Shown here piece after piece: positions 53,736 to 63,214 of a stretch of 64,000 nt of DNA. The first letter of the stretch is position 1; every line of letters begins with the position of its first letter. The position numbers and the translations under genes were made by a program. The stretch is from Bradyrhizobium sp. ARR65 (GTDB lineage Bacteria > Pseudomonadota > Alphaproteobacteria > Rhizobiales > Xanthobacteraceae), in NCBI RefSeq assembly GCF_000472385.1, contig NZ_AWZU01000006.1, positions 124,108 through 188,107 on the forward strand, read 5' to 3'. The notes under the pieces are model-generated. The model did not search any database, had not been told where the DNA came from, and saw only the letters and a program-made list of their open reading frames with translations.

Positions 53736-54757
53736 CGTTCCGTCAGCTTCAGCTCGATGCGGCGATTGCGGCGATAGGCATCCTCGTTGTTGCCGGGATC
53801 GAGCGGCTGATACTCGGCAAAACCGGCCGCAACCAGATGCTGCGGCGAAACGCCCAGCGAGATCAGGTACTGCACCACCGAAATGGCGCGCGCCGACGAC
53901 AACTCCCAGTTCGATTTGAAGATGGGGCTGTTGATCGGCCGCACGTCGGTATGGCCGTCGACGCGCAGCACCCAGGCGATCTCGCTCGGAATCTGCTTAT
54001 CGAGATCCTTCAGCGCATCGGCGACCTTGTCGAGCTCGGCTCGGCCTTCAGGCAAGAGCGTCGCCTGTCCGGTATCGAAGAAGACTTCCGACTGGAACAC
54101 GAAGCGGTCGCCGACGACGCGAATGTCGGGACGATTACCGAGAATCGCCCGCAGCCGTCCGAAGAATTCCGAGCGGTAGCGCGAGAGCTCCTGCACCCGC
54201 TGCGCCAGCGCCACGTTCAGCCGCTGGCCGAGATCGGCGATCTTGGTCTGGGATTCCTTGTCGCGCTTCTCGGAGGCGTCGAGCGCGTCTTCGAGTGCCG
54301 CCAGTTGCCGGCGCAGCGCGCTGATCTGCTGGTTCAACACCTCGATCTGCGCCATCGCACGCGCCGAGACCTGCTTCTCCGATTCCAGTGCCTTGTTCAG
54401 CTCCGTCGCCCGGCCCTCGGCGCTGTTGCCGGCATTGGCCAGGCCCTCATAGAGGCCTTTGACGCGGTCGCGCTCGGCCTCCGCCGACGCAAGGCCCGCC
54501 TTGAGCTGCGTGATCTCGTCACTGAGATTGAGCTTGCCGAGCTTCTCCAACGACAACGCTTCGCTCAATTGCGCGATCTTGGCATTGAGCTCGTCCAGCG
54601 CCTTGTCCTTGCCGGTGACTTCCTGCGAGAGGAAGAACTGCACGACCAGGAACACCGACAGCAGGAAAACCACCGATAGCACCAGCGTCGACAGCGCATC
54701 GACAAAGCCGGGCCAGTAATTGAATCCGCTTTCGCGTCGGGCACGTGCAAGTGCCAT
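53732..54757 (-). CDS. MotB/OmpA-like peptidoglycan-binding motor subunit
   Basis: This 341-residue protein has one membrane helix (about 18-42, GFVDALSTLVLSVVFLLSVF) carrying an aspartate at the position of the proton-binding Asp of MotB. A long coiled coil follows (about 50-190, LDELNAKIAQLSEALSLEKL onward), then an OmpA-type peptidoglycan domain (about 205-341). The OmpA motif includes VLRVDGHTDVRPINSP and VVQYLISLGVSPQHLVAAGF. It would anchor a proton-driven stator to the wall. No flagellar genes are nearby, and its partner is the MotA-like gene upstream (86-base gap). Very similar pairs are common in Rhizobiales with unknown role. Confidence 0.88.
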   Translation of the reverse strand: MALARARRESGFNYWPGFVDALSTLVLSVVFLLSVFLVVQFFLSQEVTGKDKALDELNAKIAQLSEALSLEKLGKLNLSDEITQLKAGLASAEAERDRVKGLYEGLANAGNSAEGRATELNKALESEKQVSARAMAQIEVLNQQISALRRQLAALEDALDASEKRDKESQTKIADLGQRLNVALAQRVQELSRYRSEFFGRLRAILGNRPDIRVVGDRFVFQSEVFFDTGQATLLPEGRAELDKVADALKDLDKQIPSEIAWVLRVDGHTDVRPINSPIFKSNWELSSARAISVVQYLISLGVSPQHLVAAGFAEYQPLDPGNNEDAYRRNRRIELKLTER

Positions 54758-54792
54758 TGGTCTCTCTCCGGTCTCTCCGCGATCTCGCAGGA

Positions 54793-54815
54793 CCTCTCCC
54801 TATGCAAGGGAGAGG
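54793..54815. terminator. Perfect hairpin between the two motor-subunit genes
   Basis: CCTCTCCCT-ATGCA-AGGGAGAGG pairs over nine bases. There is no T-run, so it is more likely an mRNA processing or stability element between two co-transcribed genes. Confidence 0.35.
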
Positions 54816-54843
54816 GCGCGCGCTCCCGCGTTTATAGCGGGTA

Positions 54844-55842
54844 CTAACTCTTCTCGGGCTGACGGGCGAGCCGTTCCAGCAGCCGTTTGATCTCGCGGTT
54901 CTGTTCGCCCTGGCCGTCCGCCCATTCGCGGATCATCTGTTGTTCAGTCCGCATATGCGCAACCAGCCCCTGAATGGCTTCCGCCAGATTCGCCATCGCC
55001 GCCGTGGTATGGCGGGCGCCGCCTTCCTCGACGGCGCTGCGCAGCCGGTCCAGCGCGCCCGCGATGTCGCCGCCGGGCGCCGCCCCATCGCTGCCATATT
55101 GGCGCACGGTGGTGGCAAGCCAATCCTCGAGATCAGTGTAGAACCGGTTTTGCGCCTGGCTCGATTGCAGGTCGAGAAAGCCGAGGATGAGCGAGCCGGC
55201 AAGGCCGAACAGCGAGGACGAGAACGAAATTCCCATGCCGCCGAGCGGCGCGGCCAGGCCCTGTTTCAGGGTGTCGAACAGCGCGCCGGCCTCACCGCCG
55301 ACTTTCAGCCCGTCGATCACCTTGCCGACCGAGGTGACGGTCTCGATGAGGCCCCAGAACGTGCCGAGCAGGCCCAGGAATATCAGCAACCCCGTCATGT
55401 AGCGGGAAATGTCACGCGCCTCGTCGAGCCGGGTGGCGATGGAGTCGAGCAGATGCCGCATGGTCTGCTGCGAGATGGTGATCCGTCCCGTGCGCTCACC
55501 GCCGCCGCCTAGAATCGCCGCCATCGGCGCGAGCAGGGTCGGATGGCGGTCCATCGCCAGCCCAGGGTCGGCGATCCGGAAATTATTGACCCAGGCGACC
55601 TCCGGATAGAGCCGGATCACCTGGCGGAACGACAGGATGATGCCGATCAGAAGGACGATGCAGATCAGCGCGTTCAGGCTCGGATTGGCAAAAAATGCGT
55701 CCTTGATCTGCCGGTAGAGCACAACCGCGATCAGCGCGCACAGCACCAGGAACACCAGCATGCGCACTAAGAAGATCCGCGGCGACGACAATTTGTTCAG
55801 GTCGATCTCCATGGCGGAGCGGGAGGAGGAGCCGGCAGGCAT
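54844..55842 (-). CDS. MotA/TolQ/ExbB-like proton channel subunit
   Basis: This 332-residue inner-membrane protein has two early helices (about 24-46 and 53-72) and two later ones around the channel core: ISRYMTGLLIFLGLLGTFWG with LIETVTSVGKVIDGL, and GLAAPLGGMGISFSSSLFGL with AGSLILGFLDLQ. Those are the MotA/TolQ/ExbB signature helices. The C-terminal third is a coiled, polar tail ending in LLERLARQPEKS. With the following MotB-like gene it forms a predicted two-subunit proton motor. An in-frame ATG at 55812 (MEIDLNKLSSPRI) would shorten it by ten residues; neither start has a strong ribosome site. Confidence 0.88.
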   Translation of the reverse strand: MPAGSSSRSAMEIDLNKLSSPRIFLVRMLVFLVLCALIAVVLYRQIKDAFFANPSLNALICIVLLIGIILSFRQVIRLYPEVAWVNNFRIADPGLAMDRHPTLLAPMAAILGGGGERTGRITISQQTMRHLLDSIATRLDEARDISRYMTGLLIFLGLLGTFWGLIETVTSVGKVIDGLKVGGEAGALFDTLKQGLAAPLGGMGISFSSSLFGLAGSLILGFLDLQSSQAQNRFYTDLEDWLATTVRQYGSDGAAPGGDIAGALDRLRSAVEEGGARHTTAAMANLAEAIQGLVAHMRTEQQMIREWADGQGEQNREIKRLLERLARQPEKS

Positions 55843-56389
55843 TCTGGTATCCGTGACAGGGATCGCGTTTGGGTCTCACTATGGCACAGCGGCAGCGGGA
55901 AGAAAGCTGCGATCGCCTGATTTCCAGTGCACGCCGGCCAGCGTGGCCAAGCGGACACGCGGCTTCTCTTTGCTGGCCCTCGTTCTGCGCACCGAGCGCT
56001 CATCGGCGCAGACCGACTATGCGGTGGCCTTGGCTGGCGGTCGCCCTCTTGCCTCGCAGAAGGCACCCCCACCCCGGCGGAAGCAATTCGGCATCCTCTG
56101 AGGATGGCAAGCGAACCATGCGGCGGTGCTGAGCATGGCTCGATCTCGTAACCGGAGTTCCGCCTGGACGGAACTTTCCTCACAATCCGGTGAGGTCGCG
56201 AAAAGTTTCGATAGTTCAGGGCACTAGTGGACGTGTGACATCGCGTCCGTGTGGCAATGGGCCGCCGCCGCGGAGCATTGCGGCGCAATAAGCGATTTTC
56301 CTATTTTGTGACAATCAAATCGAAGGGCGCACCGTCAGGTCCGCATTCTTTCGCCACTCATCATGTCACAATTGGGGGCAAACGTTTTA
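55843..56389. other. Intergenic region between the motor pair and the RND operon
   Basis: These 547 bases contain open frames but none with protein-like composition. They must hold divergent promoters for the MotA-like gene and the efflux operon. I see no TetR gene and no clear efflux-type operator palindrome. Confidence 0.45.
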
Positions 56390-57586
56390 ATGTCGTCTTT
56401 TCGCGTGCCATCGCTTGGCATCGTCCTGATACTGGCCGCTCTCGCGCCGTCTCTTGCCGGATGTGACGAGTCCAATTCCGCGACGGCGGCGGCCGAACCG
56501 CCCGAACCGGAGGTCAGCATCGTCACCGTCAAGCCGCAGGCGCGCGCCATCATCAGCGAACTGCCGGGACGTATCGCGCCGATGCGCGTGGCCGAGGTGC
56601 GTCCGCGCGTCTCCGGCATCGTGGTCGAGCGGCTGTTCCATCAGGGCAGCGAGGTCAACGCCGGCGATCCGCTCTACCGCATCGATCCGAAACCTTTTGA
56701 AATCGAAGTGCAGTCGAACGAGGCGGCGCTCGCCAAAGCCGAGGCCGTGCTGCGTCAGGCCACGCAGCAGGCGCGGCGCATCAGCCTTCTGACCAGCCAG
56801 CGCGCAGCGCCCGAAGTGGAGAACGAGAAGGCGATCGCTGCCGAGCGCCAGGCCCAGGCCGACGTGGAAGCCCGCAAGGCCGATCTCGCCCGCGCCAAGC
56901 TTAATCTCGACTATGCGACCGTGCGCGCACCCATCCGCGGCGTGGTCGGCGCCGCGCTGGTCACCGAGGGCGCGCTGGTCATTCAGAACGAGACCAATCT
57001 GGTCACCGTCCAGCAGCTCGATCCGATCTACGCCGATTTCACGCAATCGGTGACGCAACTGCAGCAGTTGCGACGGGCCTTTGAGGCCGGCGATCTCGAG
57101 CGGATCGCGCCGGATGCCGCCAGGGTTCGCCTCGCGTTCGATGACGATACGCTCTATCCGGCTGACGGCAAATTGCTGTTTTCGGATGCCCGGGTCGATA
57201 TCCATACCGGCCAGGTAACGCTGCGCGGCGAGTTTCCCAACCCGAAGCGCGAATTGCTGCCGGGCATGTATGTCCGTGTCCGCATCGAGCAGGGCATCGA
57301 CAGCGACGCCATCGCCGTCCCTGAACAGGCCGTCCAGCGCAATGGCGGGGGTGGAAGCGAGGTGTTCGTGGTCAAGGATGACAACCGCGTGGCCGTGCAA
57401 CCCGTCCGCACCGGCTCGGTGCAGGACGGCCAATGGTTCGTCACCGAGGGTCTGAAGGCCGGCGACCGCGTCGTGGTCGAAGGGTTTCAGAAATTCGCGG
57501 CCGGCGACAAAGTCAATCCGCAGACCTGGACCGAGGCGGCCGATGCGGATACGTCTCGCCAGCAGACGATGAACGTGCTCAGGTAA
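56390..57586 (+). CDS. RND efflux periplasmic adaptor lipoprotein (MexA/AcrA type)
   Basis: This 398-residue lipid-anchored adaptor links the RND pump to an outer-membrane channel. The signal ends in lipobox LAGC (SLGIVLILAALAPSLAGCDE). A lipoyl/hairpin region follows (residues about 50-170, with QAQADVEARKADLARAKLNL), then beta-barrel and membrane-proximal domains (to about 375). Typical marks are PGRIAPMRVAEVRPRVSGIV, RAPIRGVVGAALVTEGALV and PGMYVRVRIEQG. The ATG at 56390 places the signal peptide directly at the N-terminus; the in-frame ATG at 56363 adds nine residues and lacks a ribosome site. It is six bases upstream of the pump gene. Confidence 0.92.
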   Translation: MSSFRVPSLGIVLILAALAPSLAGCDESNSATAAAEPPEPEVSIVTVKPQARAIISELPGRIAPMRVAEVRPRVSGIVVERLFHQGSEVNAGDPLYRIDPKPFEIEVQSNEAALAKAEAVLRQATQQARRISLLTSQRAAPEVENEKAIAAERQAQADVEARKADLARAKLNLDYATVRAPIRGVVGAALVTEGALVIQNETNLVTVQQLDPIYADFTQSVTQLQQLRRAFEAGDLERIAPDAARVRLAFDDDTLYPADGKLLFSDARVDIHTGQVTLRGEFPNPKRELLPGMYVRVRIEQGIDSDAIAVPEQAVQRNGGGGSEVFVVKDDNRVAVQPVRTGSVQDGQWFVTEGLKAGDRVVVEGFQKFAAGDKVNPQTWTEAADADTSRQQTMNVLR

Positions 57587-57592
57587 CGTCGG

Positions 57593-60500
57593 ATGCCGAG
57601 CTTCTTTATCGATCGACCCATCTTCGCCTGGGTCGTTGCGCTGTTCATCTGCCTCATCGGCGCGATCGCGATCCCGCTGTTGCCGGTGGCGCAATATCCG
57701 ATCATTGCGCCGCCTTCGATCTCGATCTCGACCAGCTATCCCGGCGCATCGCCGGAGAATCTCTACAACAGCGTGACGCGGCTGATCGAGGAGGAGCTCA
57801 ACGGCGCCTCTGGCATCATGAATTTCGAATCGACCAGCGATTCGCTCGGGCAGGTCGAGATCACCGCCAATTTCGTGCCCGGCACGGATCCCAGCGCCGC
57901 GTCGGTCGAGGTGCAGAACCGGATCAAGCGCGTCGAGGCGCGGCTTCCCCGGGCGGTGATGCAGCAGGGCATCCTCATCGAAGAGGCGTCGAGCGCGGTG
58001 CTGCAGATCATTACTCTGTCGTCGACCGACGGCAGCCTGGATGAGGTCGGACTCGGCGACTTCATGATCCGCAACGTCCTCGGTGAAATCCGTCGCATTC
58101 CGGGCGTTGGTCGCGCCACGCTTTATTCGACCGAGCGCTCGCTCCGCATCTGGCTCGATCCCGACAAGCTCGTGGGCTATGGCCTGACCGCCGACGATGT
58201 GACCAAGGCAATCAGCGCGCAGAACGCCCAGGTCGCCTCCGGCAGTATCGGAGCCGAGCCGAGTACATCCGGGCAGCGGATATCGGTTCTGGTGCTGGTC
58301 AAGGGTCAGCTCTCCTCGCCAGACGAGTTCGGCGCGATCACGCTGCGCGTCAATCCGGATGGCTCATCCGTGCGGCTGCGTGATGTGGCGCGGATCGAGA
58401 TTGGCGGCTTGAGCTATCAGTTCAATACCCGCCTCAACGGCAAGCCCACGGCCGGCCTTTCGGTGCTGCTCTCGCCGACCGGCAACGCACTCGCGACGGC
58501 CAGCGCGGTCGAGGCGAAGATGAAGGAGCTTTCGCGCTTCTTCCCCGCCAATATCACCTATGAAATCCCTTATAACATCACCCCCGTCGTAAAGGCCTCG
58601 ATCGAGAAGGTGATTTCGACGCTGGTCGAAGCCGTGGTCCTGGTGTTCATCGTGATGTTCTTGTTCCTGCAGAACATCCGTTACACCATCATCCCGACCA
58701 TCGTCGTGCCGGTTGCGCTGCTCGGGGCCTCGGCGACGCTGCTGCTCGCGGGCTACTCCATCAACATGCTGACCATGTTCGCCATGGTGCTCGCGGTCGG
58801 CATCCTGGTCGACGATGCCATCGTCGTCGTGGAAAACGTCGAACGCATCATGGCCGAGGAGGGATTGCCGCCGAAGGAGGCCACGCGCAAGGCGATGTCG
58901 CAGATCACGGGAGCCATCATCGGCATTACGCTGGTACTGATGGCGGTGTTCGTGCCGATGGCGTTCTTCGGCGGCTCGGTTGGCATCATCTATCGCCAGT
59001 TCTCTGTGACCATGGTCGCTGCGATCGGCTTTTCCGCGCTGCTCGCGATGTCACTGACGCCCGCGCTCTGCGCAACGCTATTAAAGCCCGTCAAGGCGGG
59101 CCATGGACACGTTCCCAGGAAGGGCGTGTTTGGCTGGTTCAATCGCTTGTTGGACGGGAGCAGGGCTGGTTATACGGGCGCGGTTCGCGGGACTTTGAAG
59201 CGAACCGGGCGGTTGATGCTTATCTATGCCGCGCTGCTCGTCGGTCTCGGCTTCGCCTTCGTGCGCATGCCCGGCGGCTTCCTTCCGGTCGACGATCAGG
59301 GGTTCATCACGACCGACGTGCAGACGCCATCCGATTCCTCTTACGCGCGGACCGAAGCTGTCATCGAGAAGGTCGAAAAATACCTGGCGCAGCGTCCGGG
59401 CGTGGAGAACGTGACTTTTCTGACCGGCTTCAGCTTCTCCGGCCAGGGCATGAACACGGCGCAGGCCTTCATCTCGCTGAAGGATTGGTCGGAACGCCCG
59501 GAGAAGGACTCCGCTGCCGCGATCGTCGCTGATATCAACCGCGACCTGGCGTCGGTCCGCGATGCGAAAATCTCCGCGCTGCAGCCGCCGCCGATCGACA
59601 ATCTCGGCAACTCCTCGGGTTTCAGCTTCCGCCTGCAGGACCGTGGACAAAAGGGGATTCCGGCGCTGATGAGCGCCGCTGATCAACTGGTTGCGCAAGC
59701 CAACGCCAGTCCCGTCCTGCAGAAGGTCTATATCGAGGGCCTGCCATCGGCGCCTCAGGTCAATCTCGTCATCGATCGCGAAAAGGCCGGTGCGTTCGGC
59801 GTCAGCTTCGAGGAAATCAACAACACCATTTCGACCAATCTCGGCTCAACCTATGTCAATGATTTTCCCAATCGCGGGCGAATGCAGCGCGTCGTGGTGC
59901 AGGCCGATCGCGACAGCCGCATGAATCCAGAGGAGATCCTGACCTACAACGTCAGGAACGATCGCGGACAGCTCGTGCCCTTCTCGGCCTTCGCCTCCAT
60001 CGAGTGGACGAAAGGCCCGACGCAGATTGCGGGCTTCAACTACTATCCCGCGATCCGCATCAGCGGCGAGGCAAGGCCTGGATATACCTCGGGCGATGCG
60101 ATCGCCGAAATGGAGCGGCTGGCCGACAGGCTGCCGCGCGGTTTCGGCTATGAATGGACGGGGCAATCGCTGCAGGAAAAACTGTCGGGCTCGCAGGCGC
60201 CGCTGCTGCTGGGGCTGTCGGTCGTGGTCGTGTTCCTGTGTCTGGCCGCGCTCTACGAAAGCTGGACCATTCCGCTCGCAGTGCTGTTGACCGTGCCGCT
60301 CGGCGTCTGCGGCGCGGTGGTGGCGGCGACGATGCGTGGGCTGCCTAACGACGTCTATTTCACCGTCGGATTGATCACGATCATTGGTCTGGCGGCCAAG
60401 GATGCCATCCTGATCATCGAGTTCGCCAAGGATTTGCGCGCGCAAGGCAAGCCGCTGATCGAGGCGACGGTGGAGGCCGCGAGCTTGCGCTTCCGCCCCA

Positions 60501-60754
60501 TTCTGATGACCGGCTTTGCTTTCGTGTTCGGCGTGCTGCCGATGGTGATCGCACATGGCGCAGGCGGCGCCAGCCAGCAGGCGCTCGGCACCAGTGTCAT
60601 GGGCGGCATGATCGCGGTGGTGATCCTCGCGCTCCTGATGGTGCCGGTGTTCTTCGTCTCGGTCCAACGCGTGCTCGGGCGCGACCGGGAGGATGTAAAG
60701 GAAGCCACGGTGAAGCAGGTCGGCTACAGCGTGGCGGAGCCGCAGAAGCCGTGA
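57593..60754 (+). CDS. RND multidrug efflux permease (MexB/AcrB, HAE1 type)
   Basis: This 1053-residue inner-membrane pump exports drugs and other amphiphiles using the proton gradient. It has twelve helices and two large periplasmic loops. The start MPSFFIDRPIFAWVVALFIC is typical of HAE1 pumps. The proton-relay residues are visible: the Asp pair in VLAVGILVDDAIVVVENVER (helix four) and the lysine in GLAAKDAILIIEFAKDL (helix ten). The pore and docking domains match AcrB in order and length. The operon has no outer-membrane factor and no regulator gene in the window, so an OprM-like partner must be encoded elsewhere. Confidence 0.96.
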   Translation: MPSFFIDRPIFAWVVALFICLIGAIAIPLLPVAQYPIIAPPSISISTSYPGASPENLYNSVTRLIEEELNGASGIMNFESTSDSLGQVEITANFVPGTDPSAASVEVQNRIKRVEARLPRAVMQQGILIEEASSAVLQIITLSSTDGSLDEVGLGDFMIRNVLGEIRRIPGVGRATLYSTERSLRIWLDPDKLVGYGLTADDVTKAISAQNAQVASGSIGAEPSTSGQRISVLVLVKGQLSSPDEFGAITLRVNPDGSSVRLRDVARIEIGGLSYQFNTRLNGKPTAGLSVLLSPTGNALATASAVEAKMKELSRFFPANITYEIPYNITPVVKASIEKVISTLVEAVVLVFIVMFLFLQNIRYTIIPTIVVPVALLGASATLLLAGYSINMLTMFAMVLAVGILVDDAIVVVENVERIMAEEGLPPKEATRKAMSQITGAIIGITLVLMAVFVPMAFFGGSVGIIYRQFSVTMVAAIGFSALLAMSLTPALCATLLKPVKAGHGHVPRKGVFGWFNRLLDGSRAGYTGAVRGTLKRTGRLMLIYAALLVGLGFAFVRMPGGFLPVDDQGFITTDVQTPSDSSYARTEAVIEKVEKYLAQRPGVENVTFLTGFSFSGQGMNTAQAFISLKDWSERPEKDSAAAIVADINRDLASVRDAKISALQPPPIDNLGNSSGFSFRLQDRGQKGIPALMSAADQLVAQANASPVLQKVYIEGLPSAPQVNLVIDREKAGAFGVSFEEINNTISTNLGSTYVNDFPNRGRMQRVVVQADRDSRMNPEEILTYNVRNDRGQLVPFSAFASIEWTKGPTQIAGFNYYPAIRISGEARPGYTSGDAIAEMERLADRLPRGFGYEWTGQSLQEKLSGSQAPLLLGLSVVVVFLCLAALYESWTIPLAVLLTVPLGVCGAVVAATMRGLPNDVYFTVGLITIIGLAAKDAILIIEFAKDLRAQGKPLIEATVEAASLRFRPILMTGFAFVFGVLPMVIAHGAGGASQQALGTSVMGGMIAVVILALLMVPVFFVSVQRVLGRDREDVKEATVKQVGYSVAEPQKP

Positions 60755-60854
60755 GCTCGTGGTTCGAAGCGAGCAATTACCTGCTCGAAGACAGGCACGT
60801 GCAGTTCTTCATCGCGACCCGAGGCTTCAGCGCGCTCCTAATCTCCGATCGTCG

Positions 60855-60892
60855 GCAAAAACAGAAGGCCCCCGGTTGATTGCCGAGGGCCT
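60855..60892 (-). terminator. Intrinsic terminator of the small membrane protein gene
   Basis: On the minus strand AGGCCCTCGG pairs with CCGGGGGCCT (ten pairs, one U-G) and is followed by TCTGTTTTTG. It lies 20 bases after the stop of the 34-codon gene at 60913-61017. Confidence 0.7.
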
Positions 60893-60912
60893 CAATTGCA
60901 CTTGCGGGAACC

Positions 60913-61017
60913 TTATTGCGACCGCCTCGCTTCTCTGACGTGTTCGATGAACATGAAGTATGTGGGCACTGCGACCATCAGCAAACCCACAGCGAACGCG
61001 ACTCCTTCAACCAACAT
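60913..61017 (-). CDS. 34-residue single-pass membrane protein
   Basis: A short gene reads MLVEGVAFAVGLLMVAVPTY and continues FMFIEHVREARRSQ. This gives one membrane helix (about 5-23) and a short basic cytoplasmic tail. AGGA lies about ten bases before the ATG at 61017. A minus-strand terminator follows the stop codon, which supports it being a real transcript. Comparable tiny membrane proteins occur in Bradyrhizobium as far as I remember. Function is unknown. Confidence 0.6.
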   Translation of the reverse strand: MLVEGVAFAVGLLMVAVPTYFMFIEHVREARRSQ

Positions 61018-61243
61018 CTACGATCTTTTCCTTTCACTCATCGGGCTAGGGACCCTCTGAGCGTTCCTCTGGTCTGGATATAGGGCGCGGTGCGAGATTT
61101 GCGAATTCTGCGGTCACCTTCGCCCGGCTTAAATTCGCGTAAGGCGGAACAGCGAACAACTGGGGAACGTTCGCAAGGTGGCAGATCAAGCAACGGAGGT
61201 TGGGCACTGTAGCTTTGGTTGGAAGAGGCGCTTTTCGAAGGCC

Positions 61244-62038
61244 TTATTTCGCCGTCGCCTTCAGGATCTTCAATAGCTCGCCGTGCACATATTCGTTGCC
61301 GCAAACGACATGCCCGGTCGTCACCGCGTTGTCATGGCCGTCGATGCCTGAAATCGTGCCGCCGGCCTCGCGGATGAGGATCTGACCCGCGGCGATGTCC
61401 CAAGGCGAGAGGTCGCGCTCCCAGAACCCGTCGAGGCGGCCGGCGGCGACGAAGGCGAGATCAAGCGAGGCGGCGCCGAAACGGCGCAGCCCCGCCACCT
61501 TGTTCTGGATCGCCTCCATCTCGGCGCGGAACAGCGCGTGGTCGCCGCGTCCGATATGCGGCAGGCCGCAGCCGATCACGCATTCGTTGAGCTTGCGGCG
61601 GCCGGCGACGCGCAGCCGCTGGTCGTTGAGAAAGGCGCCCTTGCCGCGTTCGGCGATGTAGAGCTCGTCATTGGCGGGATTGTAGACCACGCCCGCGATG
61701 ATGGTGTCATCGCGCTTCAATCCGATCGAGATGGCGAACTGCGGAATGCCGTGCAGGAAATTGGTGGTGCCGTCGAGCGGGTCGACAATCCAGGTGTGGG
61801 TCTTGTCGGTGCCCTCGCGCGTGCCGCCCTCCTCGCCGAGGAAGCCGTAACCGGGCCGCGCCTTGGAAAGGTCGGCGTAGAGCGTCTCTTCGGCGCGCTT
61901 GTCGGCGAGCGAGACGAAATTGGCGGGGCCCTTCAGCGACACCTGCAAATGTTCGATCTCGCCAAGATCGCGCTTGAGGCCGCGGCCGGCGCGGAGCGCG
62001 GCTTTCACCATGACGTTGATGAGGGCTGAATGCTGCAT
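61244..62038 (-). CDS. suhB: Inositol-1-monophosphatase
   Basis: This 264-residue magnesium-dependent phosphatase hydrolyses inositol monophosphate and related sugar phosphates. The metal-site motifs are complete: YGFLGEEGGT, WIVDPLDGTTNFLHGIPQFA and WERDLSPWDIAAGQILIREA. Length is as expected for the bacterial family, which also includes SuhB with its secondary role in ribosome assembly. The ATG at 62038 starts the family N-terminus (MQHSALINVMVKAALRAGRG). It is the third in a minus-strand run with the Sel1 and thiE genes, 92 bases after the Sel1 gene. Confidence 0.94.
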   Translation of the reverse strand: MQHSALINVMVKAALRAGRGLKRDLGEIEHLQVSLKGPANFVSLADKRAEETLYADLSKARPGYGFLGEEGGTREGTDKTHTWIVDPLDGTTNFLHGIPQFAISIGLKRDDTIIAGVVYNPANDELYIAERGKGAFLNDQRLRVAGRRKLNECVIGCGLPHIGRGDHALFRAEMEAIQNKVAGLRRFGAASLDLAFVAAGRLDGFWERDLSPWDIAAGQILIREAGGTISGIDGHDNAVTTGHVVCGNEYVHGELLKILKATAK

Positions 62039-62130
62039 GAGGCGAGACTTGATTTCTGCGCGCGGAAGGCGTTTGCGGGAAAATAAGACGGAATGTGGGT
62101 GCCCTGCTCAGAGCATAACGTCAAGGTGGC

Positions 62131-63201
62131 TCATTTGGTGCCGAGCCAGCGCTTGGCCACATTGTCCACCTTGGCGCGATCCTCCGGGCTGAGCTGTGCG
62201 TATGCCTCGTCCAGATAAAGGTCGCCTTTACCGGCGGTTTTCGCGATCAGGTGCCATTTCAGCCCCTCGATCTTGTCCATTGGCGTGCCACCCATACCGT
62301 CGACCAGCACCCGCGCAAGGCGATTTTGCGCGATCGGGCTGCCTTGACGGGCCGCCTTCTTGAGCAGCGCCACGGCCGCTGTGGGGTTCTTCGGCGTGCC
62401 GGTGCCGTTGAACAGCGCGATGGCATATTCGACCTCTGCATCGACATTGTCGGCGAGCGAGGCGGCCTGCAAGAGCCGCACCGCCTTGTCCATGTCCTTC
62501 GGGACCCCGGTGCCCTCCTTGTAGAAGGTGGCCAGCGCGTATTGCGCCTCCGGATTGCCGGCATCCGCCGCCATCCTGAGCAGCTCCGCGGAGCGCTTGA
62601 CGTCCTGCGGCAATGTCTGCCCGTCCAGATACAAGAGCGCCAGATTATAGGCCGCCTTCGGCTCACCGAGCTTGGCCGAGGAAGCCAGCAGCCTCACCGC
62701 TTCCTGCTTGTCGACAGGGCCGCCGCGCCCGGCGATCCGCATCATGGCGAGCGCGAACATCGCTTCGCGATCGCCGAGGTCGCTTGCTCGCTTGTACCAT
62801 CCGACTGCCTTGGCATCATCGTGCTTGATGCCCAGAGCGTTGGCATAGAGCTCGCCCAGCATGGTCATCGCCTTGGCGTCGCCGGCCTGGGCGCGCGTGG
62901 TCGCAAGATCGAAGGCGGTCTTGTACATGCCGCGCTGATAGGCGCCGTAGACCAGATCGACATTGGGATCATCAGGCACCGGTGTGGGGTTTGCCGCTGC
63001 TGGAGCCGTCGGCGTTCCGGGCTTGTCTTGCGTGGTGGCTCCGGCCGGCTTGTTGATCGCATGCGGCTTGGTCTTCGGCTGCGCCGCGGGCTTGGTGGCG
63101 GGGGGCTGGGCTGCAGGCGGGGGCGGCGAAACCTGCGCCGCGGCGCTCGTTGCCAAGAGCAGCGAGGTTGCGAGGATCAATATCGAATGCGGCGTGTTCA
63201 T
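62131..63201 (-). CDS. Exported Sel1-repeat protein
   Basis: This 356-residue secreted protein has a signal peptide (MNTPHSILILATSLLLATSA, cleavage near AAAQ), a Pro/Lys/Ala-rich linker (about 25-78), then about six Sel1-like helical repeats. Clear repeats are AMTMLGELYANALGIKHDDA, AMFALAMMRIAGRGGPVDKQ, AAYNLALLYLDGQTLPQDVK and AQYALATFYKEGTGVPKDMD. Sel1 repeats bind partner proteins, and exported members often act at the envelope. The partner is unknown. The ATG at 63201 is chosen because the signal starts there; it lies 13 bases after the thiE stop codon. Confidence 0.9.
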   Translation of the reverse strand: MNTPHSILILATSLLLATSAAAQVSPPPPAAQPPATKPAAQPKTKPHAINKPAGATTQDKPGTPTAPAAANPTPVPDDPNVDLVYGAYQRGMYKTAFDLATTRAQAGDAKAMTMLGELYANALGIKHDDAKAVGWYKRASDLGDREAMFALAMMRIAGRGGPVDKQEAVRLLASSAKLGEPKAAYNLALLYLDGQTLPQDVKRSAELLRMAADAGNPEAQYALATFYKEGTGVPKDMDKAVRLLQAASLADNVDAEVEYAIALFNGTGTPKNPTAAVALLKKAARQGSPIAQNRLARVLVDGMGGTPMDKIEGLKWHLIAKTAGKGDLYLDEAYAQLSPEDRAKVDNVAKRWLGTK

Positions 63202-63214
63202 TTTTTCGCGAGAG

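Noticed and set aside
53732-55842. Zorya defence system
   Set aside because: The MotA/MotB-like pair lacks ZorC, ZorD or ZorE partners and sits among housekeeping genes.
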